Assembly: GCA_022787085.1 (NCBI GenBank)
Contig: JALFVE010000019.1
Location: 1-42,309 of the forward strand
Source: Oscillospiraceae bacterium
Lineage (GTDB): Bacteria > Bacillota > Clostridia > Oscillospirales > Ruminococcaceae
Length of the DNA stretch: 42,309 nucleotides
Direction: 5' to 3'
The position numbers were made by a program, and so were the translations under genes. Below, piece after piece: positions 41,303 through 42,309 of the stretch (position 1 is the first letter of the stretch; each line of letters opens with the position of its first letter). The notes under the pieces were generated by a model that saw only the letters and a list, made by a program, of their open reading frames with translations, was not told where the DNA came from and made no database searches.

Positions 41303-41325
41303 AGAAAAGAACTCCTTTCAGAGGA

Positions 41326-41772
41326 TTACTTGCCGATAGCCCTGCGTATCATGGCATACTGGCTGTTCATATAATCTATCATGGTCTTGTATTGATACTG
41401 AACGTCCACCAGCTCTGTGCTTTCCTTTTCGATGTCAACGTTGTTGCCGTTCAAAAGCTGGCTCGTGTTAGTTTCATAGGTGGTGTTGACCCAGACAAGC
41501 TCATCGCCGTTCCCGCTTGAAGCATTGCTTCCCGAAACTGTGGCGCTGCCACTTTCATCGGTGGTGCTCAGCTTGTCGTGAGGGCAGTATTTGTAGCCGT
41601 GATAGGGGCATTTCATTTTCTCTTTTAGCACCAGCCCGAAATTAACGGTCTTAGCCTTGTAATCGGGGGTGGAGATATTGGCAATATTGTGCCTGATGAC
41701 CTCCTGCTTGTACCAAGCGGCGTCAAGACCCTGCTCAGTGATCTTGAATGCAGCGCTGTCAAAAAGTCCCAT
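41326..41772 (-). CDS. flgB: Flagellar basal-body rod protein FlgB with Cys/His insertion
   Basis: A 148-residue proximal rod protein and first gene of the operon. The family signature VIRHNIANISTPDYKAKTVNF is at residues 25-45, and the C-terminal STELVDVQYQYKTMIDYMNSQYAMIRRAIG helix is complete. Between them is KMKCPYHGYKYCPHDKLS, with C55, H58, C63 and H65 in a CxxHx4CxH pattern that I do not associate with FlgB, then a Ser/Gly/Asn-rich loop. The GAAAGGAG site precedes the ATG at 41772. Confidence 0.92.
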   Translation of the reverse strand: MGLFDSAAFKITEQGLDAAWYKQEVIRHNIANISTPDYKAKTVNFGLVLKEKMKCPYHGYKYCPHDKLSTTDESGSATVSGSNASSGNGDELVWVNTTYETNTSQLLNGNNVDIEKESTELVDVQYQYKTMIDYMNSQYAMIRRAIGK

Positions 41773-41798
41773 AAAAGCGGCTCCTTTCTATAAAAGAA

Positions 41799-41847
41799 GG
41801 CATAACCTGCCGGATGATAAGGTGATGTCCACGGGGCATAGCTTGCC
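41799..41847 (-). promoter_or_regulatory. Tandem similar stem-loops in the fla/che operon leader
   Basis: Two 13-base hairpins, GGCATAACCTGCC (41799-41811) and GGCATAGCTTGCC (41835-41847) on the plus strand, lie in the predicted mRNA leader before flgB. A further imperfect pairing of CCTTCTTT with AGAAAGG could sequester the flgB ribosome site. No known riboswitch consensus was recognised. Confidence 0.45.
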
Positions 41848-41872
41848 TGAGGGGACACTTATAGCTAATATA

Positions 41873-41901
41873 ATTATACAACAAAACAAAAAATATTACA
41901 A
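41873..41901 (-). promoter_or_regulatory. Promoter of the fla/che operon
   Basis: On the minus strand, TTGTAA (41896-41901), a 17-base spacer and TATAAT (41873-41878). This is a vegetative sigma-A-type promoter, not a sigma-28 one. The predicted leader to flgB is about 95 bases. Confidence 0.75.
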
Positions 41902-41974
41902 GAGCAAATTGAAAGTAAATCCCAAATTGAGTGACAAATTTCTCTTAAAAAATATATTCAATTTCTATAAATTT

Positions 41975-42029
41975 CACAAATTTTGTGTCGAATGGGAAAA
42001 AATCTCTGAATGGCACAAAGTTTTTGTGC
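41975..42029. promoter_or_regulatory. Two CACAAA/TTTGTG palindromes
   Basis: CACAAA-TTTTGTG (41975-41987) and GCACAAA-GTT-TTTGTGC (42013-42029) lie between the divergent fla/che and rpmB promoters. They could be sites for one regulator; no known regulator is assigned. The remaining A/T-rich sequence, 41902-42165, shows nothing else I can identify. Confidence 0.4.
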
Positions 42030-42165
42030 ACAATGTCTAATTATATAAAATGGCGACAAAAAAGGAGCGATGGAGGCGAAGAAAATCGAAAACAGTACAA
42101 TTGAATAAAAACGTCGGATAAAAAAGGCTCAAATTGTAAATAATTTATAAAAGTGAAAAAAACAC

Positions 42166-42194
42166 TTGCAATTTACAAATGATTGTGATATAAT
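42166..42194 (+). promoter_or_regulatory. Promoter of rpmB
   Basis: TTGCAA (42166-42171), a 17-base spacer and TATAAT (42189-42194) preceded by TGA. The leader to rpmB is about 65 bases. Confidence 0.85.
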
Positions 42195-42265
42195 AGAAAC
42201 GTTCTGAAAATGCCCCATAAAGGGTGTTGAAACGCTATTACTTTTTTTGAGGAGGTGCGGCCCAA

Positions 42266-42309
42266 ATGGCAAAGTGCGATATTTGCGGAAAGGGCGTTAC
42301 TTTCGGTAT
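42266..42309 (+). CDS. rpmB: 50S ribosomal protein L28 (5' end only)
   Basis: The first 14 codons, MAKCDICGKGVTFG, match the conserved start of the zinc-binding (CxxC) form of L28. The strong GAGGAGGTG site is at 42250-42258. The rest of the gene is beyond the window. Confidence 0.9.
   Translation, partial: MAKCDICGKGVTFG

Noticed and set aside
41773-41872. c-di-GMP riboswitch before the flagellar operon
   Set aside because: The conserved GEMM-I/II motifs and receptor loops were not found in the leader.

Overview
The window looks like a chromosomal segment of a motile anaerobic Firmicute of the class Clostridia, probably a Ruminococcus/Oscillospiraceae-type organism. The support is a dnaX-ebfC-recR cluster behind a small SRP RNA, HrcA/CIRCE control of chaperones, a flagellar switch with FliY, FlbD/SwrD, CheC and CheD, AAAGGAGG-type ribosome sites, and promoters that almost all carry an extended -10 (TGn before TATAAT). 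The genus is inferred from general resemblance and was not tested.

Left third (1-11283). On the minus strand lie a partial DUF3795 protein, a histidine phosphatase and a lipoprotein; a 178-bp multi-hairpin element with inverted-repeat ends separates the first two. On the plus strand are the SRP RNA (ffs), a membrane TPR protein, dnaX, ebfC, recR, two tRNA-Gln genes and a Nudix hydrolase. They are followed by a MOP/SpoVB-like flippase (minus), a SprA-type putative metallopeptidase (plus) and a DEAD-box RNA helicase with a DbpA-type RNA-binding domain (minus).

Middle (11284-15010). This holds a small NrdD-C-terminus-like protein, an hsp20 gene preceded by two overlapping CIRCE operators and a structured leader, and the CIRCE-controlled groES-groEL operon. 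A cluster of terminators separates groEL from the convergent flagellar operon.

Right two thirds (15011-41901, minus strand). One fla/che operon runs flgB-flgC-fliE-fliF-fliG-fliH-fliI-fliJ-fliK-flgD-(TIGR02530)-flgE-flbD-motA-motB-fliM-fliY-cheY-fliO-fliP-fliQ-fliR-flhB-flhA-sigma28-two FlgF/FlgG-like rod/hook proteins-cheC-cheD. It encodes the basal body, export gate and ATPase, hook, stator, switch, the flagellar sigma factor and the CheY-P phosphatase/deamidase adaptation module. A vegetative-type promoter sits upstream of flgB and a strong terminator lies after cheD. fliL, flhF and flhG are absent from their usual places. Flagellin, cheA, cheW, cheB, cheR and receptors are not in the window. 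The last 44 bases begin rpmB (ribosomal protein L28), divergent from the operon.

The most unusual items are the cloverleaf-like inverted-repeat element at 202-379, FliY with two CheY-docking-like motifs moved into its linker, a double CIRCE upstream of hsp20, a greatly enlarged FlgD with an internal duplication and an unrecognised C-terminal domain, and several structured RNA segments in the leader and gaps of the flagellar operon. No wholly new multi-gene system was identified.
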